Shown here: one piece after another, positions 28,497-37,650 of the stretch
How the letters are laid out: each line of letters opens with the position of its first letter
Numbering within the stretch: position 1 is the stretch's first letter
Assembly: GCA_963783105.1 (NCBI GenBank)
Contig: CAWAMI010000009.1
Span: 1 to 64,000, forward strand
Reading direction: 5' to 3'
Origin: JAVEDQ01 sp963783105
GTDB lineage: Bacteria > Actinomycetota > Actinomycetes > Frankiales > Frankiaceae
DNA length: 64,000 bases
The notes under the pieces: model-generated
The model's database searches: none
What the model saw: only the letters and a program-made list of their open reading frames with translations
What the model was told of the DNA's origin: nothing
Position numbers and translations under genes: made by a program

Positions 28497-28688
28497 TCAG
28501 GCGGCGGGTGTGCTGTACTTCTCGATCGCGCGGCGGACGCGTTCGACGGCCTGCGCGTGGGTCGTCCGACCTTCGACGTAGGACTGCATCGCGGCTCTCC
28601 GAGCCCGCTCCGCGCGGGGGTCGTCGAGGGGAGTGGTGAGCGGCGACGCGTTCGCCGATCCGGTGGTCGACTTGCTCTGGCGGGCCAT
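28497..28688 (-). CDS. Small conserved-looking hydrophilic protein, unknown function
   Basis: 63 residues, MARQSKSTTGSANAS then a helical C-terminus (DDPRAERARRAAMQSYVEGR, THAQAVERVRRAIEKYS). ATG 28688 follows a ggaggagcaat site. It lies 51 bp upstream of SURF1 in the same direction. The helical tail faintly resembles VbhA-type antitoxins but no toxin is adjacent, so I assign no function. Confidence 0.6.
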   Translation of the reverse strand: MARQSKSTTGSANASPLTTPLDDPRAERARRAAMQSYVEGRTTHAQAVERVRRAIEKYSTPAA

Positions 28689-28846
28689 TGCTCCTCCTCC
28701 GACGAACGGCGCGGACTGGGCCGCCCGGTCCCGATGCGAGGCGGTGGACGGCCGGCGCCGGGATCGACGCCGGCTGTCCACTGTGCCGGATCCGGGCCCC
28801 CGAGCGCCAGCGGTTATCGCGCAGAGCCCACCCTGGGTCGGGTCCG

Positions 28847-30070
28847 CTACTTCCAGGCGGCCGCCTGCTTGCCCACCAGCGTCACGAGGTCGCCGTAGGC
28901 GTCGCTGACGTCGAGCAGGTGCAGCCCCCACGTCGGGCCGAGGGCCTGGGTGGTGGCGGCGTCGAGGTAGGGCGAGCCGCTGCCCGAGATCTGCAGGAAG
29001 GAGGCGCCGTCGACGTCGCGGCACTCCCCGCGCAGGCCGGTGAAGGTCACGAACGGCGTCGGCAGGTCCGGCAGGCGCTCGGTCGGCGTCGCGGTCAGCC
29101 GCCCGCCGATCGCCCGCGTCGGCAGGTAGGGGTGCAGGTCGGCCGGGCCGGCGCCGAGCGTGGCCGGGTTGACGCACAGCACCTGCAAGCCCTCGGGCGA
29201 AAGACCCGGCGGGATGTTGCGCGCGTTCGTGGTCCGGCCGAACAGGGCGTTCGGGGGCGGAACCTCGGCGAAGGAGCTGTAGGCGACGACGCAGCCGGTC
29301 TGGTCGGGCCGACGGCACGCGGGGATGTTGGTGAAGGACCCGCCGACGTCCTTGCCCTTCGGCACGAGCACGTTGCCGCCGAGTAGCAGCGCGGAGACGA
29401 GCCTGCTCCGCTCGGCCGGGTTGTTGTCGATCTCCGAGCGGATCAGCCGGCTCAGCTGGCCGGCGCCCTGGCTGTGCCCGAGGAGGACGACGCCGCGGCC
29501 CTGGTTGTCGTTGTTCAGGTAGTCGTGCCAGGCGGAGTCGACGTCGGCGTCGGCCAGCGCCTGGGCCTTCGGGTCGGCGTAGCCGCCCGTGGTGATCGAC
29601 TGGACGGTGAGCTGGCGGTACAGCGGCACGAACAGGCGGCACTGCGAGGCGAAGCGGGCCGCCTGCGAGCGGGTGACGCCGACCGCCGCGGGTTCGGAGG
29701 CGAGCGGGGCGTTGCGCGACTTCGCCTCCGACAGCGTCGGATAGACGTAGAAGCAGTCGATCTTGGGGTCCGCCGCCGGACGGAACGGCTCGACGGTCTT
29801 CCCGTCGCCCGCCCCGACGTCGGTGGCGTCGAGGTTCGTCTCGCACGGGTTGTTCGCCATGCCCGGCCGGCAGAGCCACGCGGTCGGGTGGCTGACCGGC
29901 AGCTTCTCGAGAGCGGGCGTCCCGGACGCCGCCGACGGCGGCGCGGAGCCCTGACCGGCCCTGGAGTCGTTGGAGGAGTCGCTGGAACCCCCCGAGCAAC
30001 CGGCGAGGAGCAGGAGGGCGACGGGAACGGCGAGCAGACCGGCCGTGCGGGTTCGTGGCACGTCCCACAT
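28847..30070 (-). CDS. DUF3089 alpha/beta-hydrolase lipoprotein
   Basis: 407 residues, exported lipoprotein with signal and lipobox LLAVPVALLLLAGCSGGSS (Cys near residue 22). The alpha/beta-hydrolase fold is supported by DCFYVYPT near residue 105 and the nucleophile elbow VVLLGHSQGAGQLSRLI. The C-terminus WGLHLLDVSDAYGDLVTLV provides a candidate catalytic His. DUF3089 members resemble esterases; the substrate is unknown. ATG 30070 gives the proper signal peptide; longer frames upstream run through antisense of the next small gene. Confidence 0.82.
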   Translation of the reverse strand: MWDVPRTRTAGLLAVPVALLLLAGCSGGSSDSSNDSRAGQGSAPPSAASGTPALEKLPVSHPTAWLCRPGMANNPCETNLDATDVGAGDGKTVEPFRPAADPKIDCFYVYPTLSEAKSRNAPLASEPAAVGVTRSQAARFASQCRLFVPLYRQLTVQSITTGGYADPKAQALADADVDSAWHDYLNNDNQGRGVVLLGHSQGAGQLSRLIRSEIDNNPAERSRLVSALLLGGNVLVPKGKDVGGSFTNIPACRRPDQTGCVVAYSSFAEVPPPNALFGRTTNARNIPPGLSPEGLQVLCVNPATLGAGPADLHPYLPTRAIGGRLTATPTERLPDLPTPFVTFTGLRGECRDVDGASFLQISGSGSPYLDAATTQALGPTWGLHLLDVSDAYGDLVTLVGKQAAAWK

Positions 30071-30194
30071 CCTGCCTGCCTGCAGCGGTGTCTGCACGTC
30101 GCGCAGAAATGCCGGGGACGGACGATCGCGGCCCTCGTCAGCGTTGTACGGGATGCGTCGGCGGCTGCCGGGCGCAAGGCATGCGGAGGTCGCG

Positions 30195-30299
30195 ATGGAC
30201 GGCTCGGTGATCGCAGGCATCGTGGTGTTCGCCCTGCTGGGCGTGGCCATGCTCGGGATCATGCTGTACGGCGTGTTCACCGAGGGACGCCGTCGCTGA
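30195..30299 (+). CDS. 34-residue single-helix membrane peptide
   Basis: ATG at 30195 has a perfect ggagg site five bases upstream. The product is MDGSVIAG then a hydrophobic helix IVVFALLGVAMLGIMLYGVF and a basic end TEGRRR, the pattern of small actinobacterial one-helix membrane proteins. Divergent from the DUF3089 gene. No family recognised. Confidence 0.55.
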   Translation: MDGSVIAGIVVFALLGVAMLGIMLYGVFTEGRRR

Positions 30300-30376
30300 A
30301 CGGCTGCGCACCCTGGCCGACGGTGTCGCCGCCACCGTCGTGCCGCCGACCAGGCCCGACGCGAGGTCGGTGGGGG

Positions 30377-30467
30377 CGGAGGCTCCGGGATTCGAACCCG
30401 GGATGGGGTTGAAGCCCCAAACCGCATTAGCAGTGCGGCGCCATAGACCAGACTAGGCGAAGCCTCC
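30377..30467 (-). tRNA. tRNA-Ser (anticodon GCT)
   Basis: Minus-strand 91-nt class II tRNA: acceptor GGAGGCT/AGCCTCC, anticodon stem CCGCA/TGCGG with loop CTGCTAA (anticodon GCT), a long variable arm (GGGGCTTCAACCCC), T arm CCCGG-TTCGAAT-CCCGG. No encoded CCA. Confidence 0.95.
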
Positions 30468-30668
30468 TGAGCGCCCGTGCCCCGAGAGGCCGAGCGCTCG
30501 TCGGGAGCATACCCACCGACCCCGGACGGGTGCGGGCTCCGGCGAGGCCCGACGAGGCCCGCCGAGGCCCGGTGCGTGCGCCGCCCGCCCCGGACGCGTG
30601 GTCGGTGTGCGCCGCGTCATCCTCCCCGCTGCACGGGCGCCGAGAGCCGGTGCGTAGGTTGGATCGTC

Positions 30669-31664
30669 GTGCTCCGCCGCCGTCCGAACGTCCTCGTCGC
30701 CGTGCTGTTGCTGCTCGTCGCCGCGCTGGTGGCGAGCGCCTGCGGCCGGGGGTCGGGCGACTCCGGGGACCCTCCCGCCCCGATGCCCGCCGGACCGACT
30801 TCGCCGGCCCCGACCGGTAAGAGCGCCCGCGCCGACGCCGCCGCGAGCCTGCCGACCGCCACGCCGAGCGTTCCGCCGGCCCCGCACGATCTGCCGCGCG
30901 GCGGGCGCACCGTGCTGCCGAACAACCGCGTCGTCGCGTTCTACGGCGAGGGCTATCCGGGCGGCATGGGCCTGATCGAGGTGAACGACCTCGACGGCGT
31001 CGCCGCCCGGCTGCAGAAGCAGGCCGACGGGTACGCGGGCTTCGGCCGTCCCGTCCTGCCGGCGATGGAGCTGATCGCGACCAACGCCGTCCGGAAGCCC
31101 GGCCCGGACGGCTCCTACAGCCTCAAGCTCGACGACGCCACGATCGACCGCTACCTGGCGGCGGCCCGCAAGCACCGGATGCTGCTCGTCCTCGACTTCC
31201 AGCCCGGCACCGACGAGTTCCTGCCGCAGGTGAAGCGCTACGAGAAGTACCTGACCCAGCCGGACGTGGCGATCGGCCTCGACCCCGAGTGGCGCACGCC
31301 CGGCAGCCGCCCCTACGCCGGCACCGGCCACTCCAGCGCCGCGGAGATCAACGCGGTCGGTTCCTACGTCGCCGGCCTCGTCCGCGCGAACCGGCTGCCG
31401 CAGAAGCTGTTCGTCGTGCACCAGTTCACCGCCGCGATGGTCCCGGACCGGCAGGACGTCAAGGTGCCGGAGGAGCTGGCCGTCGTCTTCCACATGGATG
31501 GCATCGGGCCGCCCGGGCTGAAGGAGAGCGTCTACAACCGGCTCTCGGTCAGCTCGCCGTACCGCAACGGCTTCAAGGTGTTCCCGGTGCTCGACAAGCC
31601 CGCGATGACGCCGCAGCAGGTGATGCAGCTCCGCCCGCGGCCCGAGGTGATCACCTACCAGTGA
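30669..31664 (+). CDS. Secreted lipoprotein, TIM-barrel-like, function unknown
   Basis: 331 residues from a GTG. Signal and lipobox VLVAVLLLLVAALVASACGRG, then a Pro/Ala/Ser/Thr-rich linker (about residues 25-75) and a conserved domain beginning RVVAFYGEGYPGGMGLI. Strand-like segments with acidic ends (MLLVLDFQPG, DVAIGLDPEW, LFVVHQF, LAVVFHMDG) suggest a glycoside-hydrolase-like barrel; catalytic residues cannot be assigned. It converges with glnD (13 bp between stops). Confidence 0.72.
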   Translation: MLRRRPNVLVAVLLLLVAALVASACGRGSGDSGDPPAPMPAGPTSPAPTGKSARADAAASLPTATPSVPPAPHDLPRGGRTVLPNNRVVAFYGEGYPGGMGLIEVNDLDGVAARLQKQADGYAGFGRPVLPAMELIATNAVRKPGPDGSYSLKLDDATIDRYLAAARKHRMLLVLDFQPGTDEFLPQVKRYEKYLTQPDVAIGLDPEWRTPGSRPYAGTGHSSAAEINAVGSYVAGLVRANRLPQKLFVVHQFTAAMVPDRQDVKVPEELAVVFHMDGIGPPGLKESVYNRLSVSSPYRNGFKVFPVLDKPAMTPQQVMQLRPRPEVITYQ

Positions 31665-31677
31665 CCGCCCTGGTGCG

Positions 31678-34083
31678 TCAGCCGTCGTGCCCCCGGGTGA
31701 GCGGCGCGGCCGGGGGCTGGGTCGGATACGTCGGCTCGAGGTCGGCGAGCAGGATACGGCGCACGTCGTTGCGCGCCGAGCCGTAGGGGAGAGGCTCGCC
31801 GTCCGGGCCGCGGACGTAGAAGGAGTTGACGACGTCCGGGCCGATCGTCGAGACGAGCGCGGTCAGCACCTGCAGCCCGGCCCGGCCGAGGCTCTCGACC
31901 ATCCGGAACAGCACTCCGGCCCGGTCGGCGGCGCGGACCTCGACGACGGTGGCCCCGATCGTCCGGTCGTCGAAGCGGACGGTCGGCGGCGCCGGGTCCG
32001 GTCCGTGGCGGGCGCGGGCGTAGGTGCGCTCGCGTTCGCCCAGCCGGTCCCGCAGGCCGAGGGAGCCCTCCAGGGCGGACCGGACGTCGGCGGTCAGACG
32101 CGCCGGGTTCGGCAACGGGTCGCCGTGCCGGGTGAACACCCACAGCTGCACCGCGGCCCGCTCGCCGTCCCCGAAGGCGGACGCCCGGCGGACGTCGAGC
32201 CGGTGCAGGGCGACGACCCCGGCGACGGCCGCCAGCAGCCCGGGCTCGTCCTGACGGGTGACGGTGACGAGGCCGGCGTCCGGCAGGCCCTCCGGGTCCG
32301 GCTCGACCGTCGTGACCAGCTCGGCGCCCCGGCGGAGCAGCTCGCGCTGCTCAGCGGTGAGCGCGAACGGGTCGGACTGCGGGCTGTCGCCGGCCATCGC
32401 CTCCCGCACCCGGTCGGCGAGCTGGGTGACCAGCCTCGCCTTCCACTTCGACCACGCCGTCGGGCCGGTCGCGAGCCCGTCCGCCTCGGCGATCGCGACG
32501 AGCAGGTCGAGCGCCAGCGGGTCGCCGCCGAGCGTCTCGGCGACCCGCTCGATCGTGGCCGGGTCGTCGGGGTCGCGTCGGGCGGCGGTGTCGGGCAGCA
32601 GCAGGTGGTGCCGGACGACGCAGGTCAGCAGGTCGGCGTCGGCGGAGCCGAAGCCCATGGCGGCGGCGATGTCGGCGGTGAGGCCCGCGCCGACCACGCT
32701 GTGGTCGCCCGGCCGGCCCTTGCCGATGTCGTGCAGCAGCGCGCCGAGCAGCAGCAGGTCCGGCCGGCTGACCGAGCGGGTCAGCCCGGCCGCGTTGGCG
32801 GCGGCCTCGGTGAGGTGCCGGTCGACCGTGAAGCGGTGGTACGGGTTGCGCTGTGGCCGGTTGCGGACGTACTTCCAGTCCGGCAGCAACCCCTCGAGCA
32901 GCCCCACCTGATCGAGCGCCTCGAGCACCGGCACGGCCGGACGGCCGGCGGCGAGCAGCCCGACGAAGGCGTCCCGCGCCGCGGACGGCCACGGGGAGCC
33001 GACGGGCGGCGCCTCGGTGCGCAGGCGCTCCAGCGTGTAGGGCGCGAGCGGCAGCTCGGCCCGAGCGGCGGCGCGGGCCGCGCGCAGGACGAGCACGGGG
33101 TCGCGCTCCGGCGCCGCGGCCAGGGCGAGCACGACCTCCCCGTCCTGCTCCACCACCCCCTCGTCGAGCGGGCGGCGCTGCGGACGCTTGCTGCCCCAGC
33201 GGCTCCGCAGGGTCGACGGCCGGATGCGCCGGGACGCCCGGTACCAGGACGTGTCCCACGCCCAGGCGATGGTGCGCGCGCACTCGGACACCGTGGCCAT
33301 CAGCGCCTCGGCGCCCGGGTAGCCGAGGACGTCGGCGATCGCGTCCTGCTCCTGCAGCAGCAGCCGGTCGCGGTTCGTCCGGCGGTGCAGTTCGCCCCGG
33401 ACGTCGAGCAGCGTCGAGGCGGCGTCGCGCACCTTCTCGCCCGGGGAGTCGACGACCCACGCGGCGGCGAGCGCCCGCAGCGCCTCGACGTCGCGCAGGC
33501 CCCCGCGACCCTCCTTGATGTCGGGTTCGAGCAGGAAGGCGACCTCGCCGGCCGCGCGGTGCCGGGCCGCGACGGCCTCGGCCAGCTCCGGCAGCCGCTT
33601 GGCCGCCCGCGCCCGCCAGCGGCCCCGGATCGCGGAGACGAGTTCCTTGGCGAGCGCCTCGTCGCCCGCCACGTAGCGGGCCTCGAGCAGGCCGAGGGCG
33701 GCCTTGAAGTCCTCGTCCGCCACGCGGGTGGCCTCGGCGATGGTCCGGACGCTGTGGTCGAGCCCGACCCCGGCGTCCCAGACCGGGTACCAGACCGCCT
33801 CGGCGAGCGCCGAGATCTCCTTCGCGTTCCGCTTGCCGTCGTGGACGAGGACGAGGTCGAGGTCGCTGCCGAACGCGGGCTCCTGCCGGCCGTAGGCGCC
33901 GACGGCGACGAGCGCGACGCCGGCCCCCGCGTCGTTCGCCATCGCCGCGCCGAGCAGGCCGGCGAGCCACGCGTCCGCGGCCTCGACCAGGGCGCGACGA
34001 AGTGCCGGCCCGGTCAGCGGTTCCCCGCTGCCGGGCCGGCCCTCCGACGCTCGACCTCTCAGCTCGTCGAGCTGCGCCTTCAC
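31678..34083 (-). CDS. glnD: PII uridylyl/adenylyltransferase (GlnD)
   Basis: Bifunctional nitrogen sensor that modifies and demodifies the PII protein; 801 residues. N-terminal nucleotidyltransferase domain with the metal motif GAYGRQEPAFGSDLDLVLVHD; central HD hydrolase domain with LLLLGALLHDIGKGRPGDHS; two C-terminal ACT domains (QDEPGLLAAVAGVVALH and RAGVLFRMVESLGRAGL) that bind glutamine. Actinobacterial homologues adenylylate PII instead of uridylylating it. It is third in amt-glnK-glnD, 9 bp after glnK. Confidence 0.95.
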   Translation of the reverse strand: MKAQLDELRGRASEGRPGSGEPLTGPALRRALVEAADAWLAGLLGAAMANDAGAGVALVAVGAYGRQEPAFGSDLDLVLVHDGKRNAKEISALAEAVWYPVWDAGVGLDHSVRTIAEATRVADEDFKAALGLLEARYVAGDEALAKELVSAIRGRWRARAAKRLPELAEAVAARHRAAGEVAFLLEPDIKEGRGGLRDVEALRALAAAWVVDSPGEKVRDAASTLLDVRGELHRRTNRDRLLLQEQDAIADVLGYPGAEALMATVSECARTIAWAWDTSWYRASRRIRPSTLRSRWGSKRPQRRPLDEGVVEQDGEVVLALAAAPERDPVLVLRAARAAARAELPLAPYTLERLRTEAPPVGSPWPSAARDAFVGLLAAGRPAVPVLEALDQVGLLEGLLPDWKYVRNRPQRNPYHRFTVDRHLTEAAANAAGLTRSVSRPDLLLLGALLHDIGKGRPGDHSVVGAGLTADIAAAMGFGSADADLLTCVVRHHLLLPDTAARRDPDDPATIERVAETLGGDPLALDLLVAIAEADGLATGPTAWSKWKARLVTQLADRVREAMAGDSPQSDPFALTAEQRELLRRGAELVTTVEPDPEGLPDAGLVTVTRQDEPGLLAAVAGVVALHRLDVRRASAFGDGERAAVQLWVFTRHGDPLPNPARLTADVRSALEGSLGLRDRLGERERTYARARHGPDPAPPTVRFDDRTIGATVVEVRAADRAGVLFRMVESLGRAGLQVLTALVSTIGPDVVNSFYVRGPDGEPLPYGSARNDVRRILLADLEPTYPTQPPAAPLTRGHDG

Positions 34084-34092
34084 GGGCGGTGC

Positions 34093-34431
34093 CTAGAGCG
34101 CGTCATCTCCACGCTCGCCCGTCCGGACCCGGACGGCGGTCTCGACCGGAACGGACCAGACCTTCCCGTCGCCGATGCTGCCCGTGCCGGCGGCCTTGAC
34201 GATGACATCGACGATGTCCGCGGCGTCGGTGTCGCTGACCAGGATCTCGAGCCGGACCTTCGGCACGAAGTCCACCTGGTACTCGGCGCCGCGGTACACC
34301 TCGACGTGCCCGCGCTGGCGGCCGTAGCCCTGGACCTCGGAGAGGGTCAGGCCGGCGACCCCGAAGGTCTCGAGCGCCGACTTCACCTCGTCGAGCTTGA
34401 AGGGCTTGATGACGGCGGTGATCAGCCTCAT
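34093..34431 (-). CDS. glnK: PII nitrogen regulatory protein (GlnK/GlnB)
   Basis: 112-residue trimeric signal protein that binds ATP/ADP and 2-oxoglutarate and gates the ammonium channel. Start MRLITAVIKPFKLDEVKSAL, T loop GHVEVYRGAEYQVDFVPK with the modified Tyr51 present, and the C-terminal motif TGSIGDGKVWSVPVETAVRVRTGE. Its start overlaps the amt stop by 4 bases, so the two are coupled. Confidence 0.96.
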   Translation of the reverse strand: MRLITAVIKPFKLDEVKSALETFGVAGLTLSEVQGYGRQRGHVEVYRGAEYQVDFVPKVRLEILVSDTDAADIVDVIVKAAGTGSIGDGKVWSVPVETAVRVRTGERGDDAL

Positions 34432-35765
34432 GCGTTCACCTCGTGGCGGGAGCCGGTCGGGGTCGTGAGCGGCGGACGGGGAGCACCGGTGCCGAGGCCG
34501 GCGCCGAACTCGTAGCCGCTCTCACTGTGCAGCGTGGTGTCGAGGCCAGTCTGCTCCTGCTCCTCGGTGACCCGCATGCCCATGGTCAGGTCGATCACCT
34601 TGGCGATGATCAGCGTCATGACGAACGAGAACACCAGCACGACGCCGACCGCCTCGGCCTGCTTGCCCAGCAGCGAGAACCCGCCGCCGTACAGGACGCC
34701 GTCCGCGCCGTTCACCTTCGAGGTGCCGAGCCACCCGACGAGCAGCGCGCCGAGCACACCGCCGACGAGGTGGACGCCGACGACGTCGAGCGAGTCGTCG
34801 TAGCCCAGCTTCTCCTTGAGCGGCACCACCAGGGCGCAGCAGCCACCGGCGATCAGGCCGATCGCGACGGCACCCATGGGCTGGACGTAACCGGCGGCCG
34901 GGGTGATGGCCACCAGGCCCGCGACCACGCCGGAGGCGGCGCCGAGCGTCGTGGCGAAGCCGTCACGCAGCTTCTCCGTGCCGAGCCAGGCGAGCATCGC
35001 GGCCGAGGCGGCGACGGCGGTGTTGACCCACGCGTAGGCCGCGACCGGCACACCGTCGGCGCTGTTGCCGGTGCCGAGCCAGGAACCGGCGTTGAAGCCG
35101 AACCAGCCGAACCAGAGGATGCCGGCGCCGAGCATGACGAACGGCAGGTTGTGCGGACGGAACCGCGAGCCCGGCCAGCCGCGGCGCTTGCCGAGGACCA
35201 GCGCGAGCGCCAGGCCGGCGATGCCGGCGTTGGCGTGGACGACCGTTCCACCGGCGAAGTCCTGCGCGCCCCGCTGGAACAGCCAGCCCTCCGGCGAGAA
35301 GACCCAGTGGGCGACCGGCGCGTAGACGAGCACGGCCCACAGCGAGACGAACAGCACGAACGCGCCGAACTTCCAGCGGTCCGCGGTCGAGCCGGTGAAC
35401 AGCGCCGGGGTGATGATGGCGAACGTCATCTGGAAGGCGACGAAGGCCAGCGGCGGGATGACCTGAGCGGCGCTGTCGGTGTAGCCCGGCACCATCTCGC
35501 TCATGTTGGCCAGGCCCACGAAGTGGAAGCCGCCGAGGAACCCGTTGTCACCGCCGAAGGCGATGCTGTAGCCGACGATGACCCAGAGCACGGCGACGAT
35601 GCCCATGCAGAAGAAGTTCTGCATCAGCATCGCCAGCACGTTCTTGGCCCGGACCATGCCCCCGTAGAAGAAGGCGAGGCCCGGGGTCATGAGCAGCACG
35701 AGCGCGGCGCTGAGGAGCACCCAGGCCGTGCTGCCCGTATCCACGGTTGAGAAGTCGAAGGGCAA
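34428..35765 (-). CDS. amt: Ammonium transporter
   Basis: 445-residue Amt/Rh channel with eleven expected membrane helices. Conserved segments: TPGLAFFYGGMVRAKNVL near the start, GTVVHANAGIAGLALALVLG with the channel His, and LGAASGVVAGLVAITPAAGYV. The C-terminal tail contacts GlnK in this family. The start codon is TTG at 35765, preceded by ggagga. First gene of amt-glnK-glnD, likely switched on under nitrogen limitation. Confidence 0.95.
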   Translation of the reverse strand: MPFDFSTVDTGSTAWVLLSAALVLLMTPGLAFFYGGMVRAKNVLAMLMQNFFCMGIVAVLWVIVGYSIAFGGDNGFLGGFHFVGLANMSEMVPGYTDSAAQVIPPLAFVAFQMTFAIITPALFTGSTADRWKFGAFVLFVSLWAVLVYAPVAHWVFSPEGWLFQRGAQDFAGGTVVHANAGIAGLALALVLGKRRGWPGSRFRPHNLPFVMLGAGILWFGWFGFNAGSWLGTGNSADGVPVAAYAWVNTAVAASAAMLAWLGTEKLRDGFATTLGAASGVVAGLVAITPAAGYVQPMGAVAIGLIAGGCCALVVPLKEKLGYDDSLDVVGVHLVGGVLGALLVGWLGTSKVNGADGVLYGGGFSLLGKQAEAVGVVLVFSFVMTLIIAKVIDLTMGMRVTEEQEQTGLDTTLHSESGYEFGAGLGTGAPRPPLTTPTGSRHEVNA

Positions 35766-35898
35766 CGAAAGTCCTCCTGCTGTCGGGGTCCCCGACGGAC
35801 GGGCCCCACCCGTCCTCTTGCGGCGGGGCGCTTGCCACTCAGCGTGGGAGGGGGCGGTTCCGCAGCCGTTGCCCGTGTGTAACGCAGCCGTGAATTCT

Positions 35899-35914
35899 GT
35901 ATTCGCAACGTTTC
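35899..35914 (-). promoter_or_regulatory. Candidate GlnR-box-like site upstream of amt
   Basis: On the minus strand GAAAC-N6-AATAC occurs about 135 bases before the amt start, two half-boxes with the 11-bp spacing of actinobacterial GlnR operators. The second half-box deviates from consensus and only two boxes are seen, so support is modest. Confidence 0.35.
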
Positions 35915-35977
35915 ACCGCTACTGATCGTCACCGGCCAAGGAGCGCCTGCGGTGCGGCCTCCGACCGCCGCCGAAGT

Positions 35978-36031
35978 CGATCAACCGTCCCTGCTCGGCC
36001 CTTCGCGCTGGGCGACCGGGACAGTTGATCG
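35978..36031. repeat. 54-bp inverted repeat between divergent amt and DUF3039 genes
   Basis: Arms CGATCAACCGTCCC (35978-35991) and GGGACAGTTGATCG (36018-36031) pair with one mismatch around a 26-base loop that is itself partly self-complementary. The whole 348-bp space 35766-36113 holds this element, the candidate GlnR site and presumably two promoters; I see no gene. Confidence 0.8.
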
Positions 36032-36113
36032 GTGCGCGGCCGGACCCGCTGTGCGCGAGCTGGGCCACCCGGAACCGGTGACCGGGACGACCCGCGCTCC
36101 TAGAATCGGCGAC

Positions 36114-36344
36114 ATGCCAGTGACGCGCCTCGATCCGGAAGTCCTTCCCGAGGTCCAGGAGGGCGGGAACGGCGACGAGTTCGCCCACTACGCCAAGCGC
36201 GACGAGATCATGCGGGCCAACGTCGAGGGCGGGAAGATCACCGCGCTCTGCGGCTGGGAGTTCGAGCCGGTGCGGGACCCGAGCCGCTACCCGGTGTGCC
36301 CCCGCTGCAAGGAGCTCGTCGCGATGGCGGAGGACCTCTCCTAG
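36114..36344 (+). CDS. DUF3039 domain protein
   Basis: 76 residues of an actinobacterial family of unknown function. ATG 36114 gives MPVTRLDPEVLPEV. A probable metal site consists of Cys in ALCGWEF and the CxxC of YPVCPRCKEL, and a conserved HYAKRDEIM precedes it. Soluble, no signal. The start is chosen because the family begins here and upstream codons look non-coding. Confidence 0.85.
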   Translation: MPVTRLDPEVLPEVQEGGNGDEFAHYAKRDEIMRANVEGGKITALCGWEFEPVRDPSRYPVCPRCKELVAMAEDLS

Positions 36345-36370
36345 CCAGGATGCTGCGTCGGCCTGCGCCG

Positions 36371-37357
36371 TCAGGGCGTGACGTCGACCGACCGGCCGGT
36401 GGGGACCAGCTCCACCCACGTGCGACCAGGCGTCAGCTTGACCTCCTGGCCTCCGACGGTGAACTCCGTCGCCGAATCCCGGTCGTCCTTGGACCAGCTG
36501 CCGCGGAACACCTGGCCGTTGCGGAAGATCTGGGCGTCCCCGGATCCCACCAGCGTCGACTCCGGGACGGAGTTGCCCGCCGGGTCGATCACACCGGTCT
36601 CGTGGACGTCGACGGACTGGACGACGACGTTCTCCGGGCCGATGCGTCCCGCACCCGTGACGACGAACGGCCGACCGCTCTGGGAGCGCCGCCAGGCCGA
36701 GCCGTCCCACTTCCAGCTGACCGACGCGGTCGGGGAGAAGTCGATCGAGATGCCGCTCGCCGGAGAGCCGCCGGACGGCGGGTCGCCGTAGGAGAACAGC
36801 GGCTTCGGGGGGTCGTCGTAGGGAGAATCGGCCTTCGCCCAGAAGCCGGCGGCGTCGCCGTAGAGGTTGTGCGGCGGGCGGCGGTCCGGGTCGCGCCGGA
36901 ACGGCGGACTCTCCCCGATCGGCGAGGACGTCGAGAGGTCCTGCGCGACGGATCGCATCTGGTCGACGTAGTCCGGGATGCCGCCGGCGAAGACGGCGAG
37001 CCCCTCCAGCGGTGCGGCGAGGTCGGGATCCTGGCCGCGCACCGAGCGAATCGGGCCGAACGTTCCGGGATCGGTCGACTGGAAGACCGCTGCGAAGCGC
37101 GTGATCCCGCCCTCGGCCACCGCCTCGTAGACGACGTCGGCCACCTCGATACCCGTCTGAGGGCGGGCGTCCGGCGAATTCTCGATCTTGACGAACAGCG
37201 CCGGTCGGTTGCGGTCGGCCTTCGATCCGGTGGCGGCCAGCCCGGTCAGCGGCGCGATGTTCTTCGAGCCCGAGCCACCGCAGGCCACGAGCCCGCTGGC
37301 CGCCACGCTCAGCAACAGTAGGGCGGCGCGCGCGCGCCGAGTCTTGCCAGCAGTCAC
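36371..37357 (-). CDS. DUF3048 (YerB-like) lipoprotein
   Basis: 328 residues from a GTG. Lipoprotein signal RAALLLLSVAASGLVACGGS, then the two-part DUF3048 domain: NRPALFVKIENSPDARPQTG, DVVYEAVAEGGITRFAAVFQ and GPIRSVRGQDPDLAAPLEG, later FRNGQVFRGSWSKDDRD and TWVELVP. The family is surface-located in Gram-positives with unknown function. Upstream lie repeat array C and tRNA-Arg. Confidence 0.88.
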   Translation of the reverse strand: MTAGKTRRARAALLLLSVAASGLVACGGSGSKNIAPLTGLAATGSKADRNRPALFVKIENSPDARPQTGIEVADVVYEAVAEGGITRFAAVFQSTDPGTFGPIRSVRGQDPDLAAPLEGLAVFAGGIPDYVDQMRSVAQDLSTSSPIGESPPFRRDPDRRPPHNLYGDAAGFWAKADSPYDDPPKPLFSYGDPPSGGSPASGISIDFSPTASVSWKWDGSAWRRSQSGRPFVVTGAGRIGPENVVVQSVDVHETGVIDPAGNSVPESTLVGSGDAQIFRNGQVFRGSWSKDDRDSATEFTVGGQEVKLTPGRTWVELVPTGRSVDVTP

Positions 37358-37441
37358 GCGGGAAACCTTTGCAGAAGCTCTCCGGCAAACGGGGGAGGTG
37401 GCGCGACGTGTCACGGAAGGTGACGTCCTTGGACGGGACGC

Positions 37442-37598
37442 ACGCTGGATCGGGTGTGGGCGCGTGAGGCGGGTGCCGATGGCGCTGCACGCTGGATCGG
37501 GTGTGGGCGCGCGGGGCGGGTGCCGGTGGCGCTGCACGCTGGATCGGGTGTGGGCGCGCGGGGCGGGTGCATCCTCGGGTCGACACCTGGTCATGTGT
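37442..37598. repeat. Palindrome-headed 47-bp tandem repeat, locus C
   Basis: Heads at 37442, 37489, 37536 and 37583, all spaced 47 bp: acgctggatcgggtgt three times, then acacctggtcatgtgt. Fillers of the first two units differ by a few bases, the third differs more. It occupies the centre of the divergent gap 37358-37650, which holds no gene. Confidence 0.9.
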
Positions 37599-37650
37599 GT
37601 CCGGTGGGGGAAGGCATGTCGAGAGGTCGGCAGATAGCGTTTCGAGCCGC

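Noticed and set aside
28497..28688. VbhA-type antitoxin for the Fic protein
   Set aside because: The likeness is weak, the gene is 15 kb from Fic, and that Fic protein already has its own inhibitory motif.
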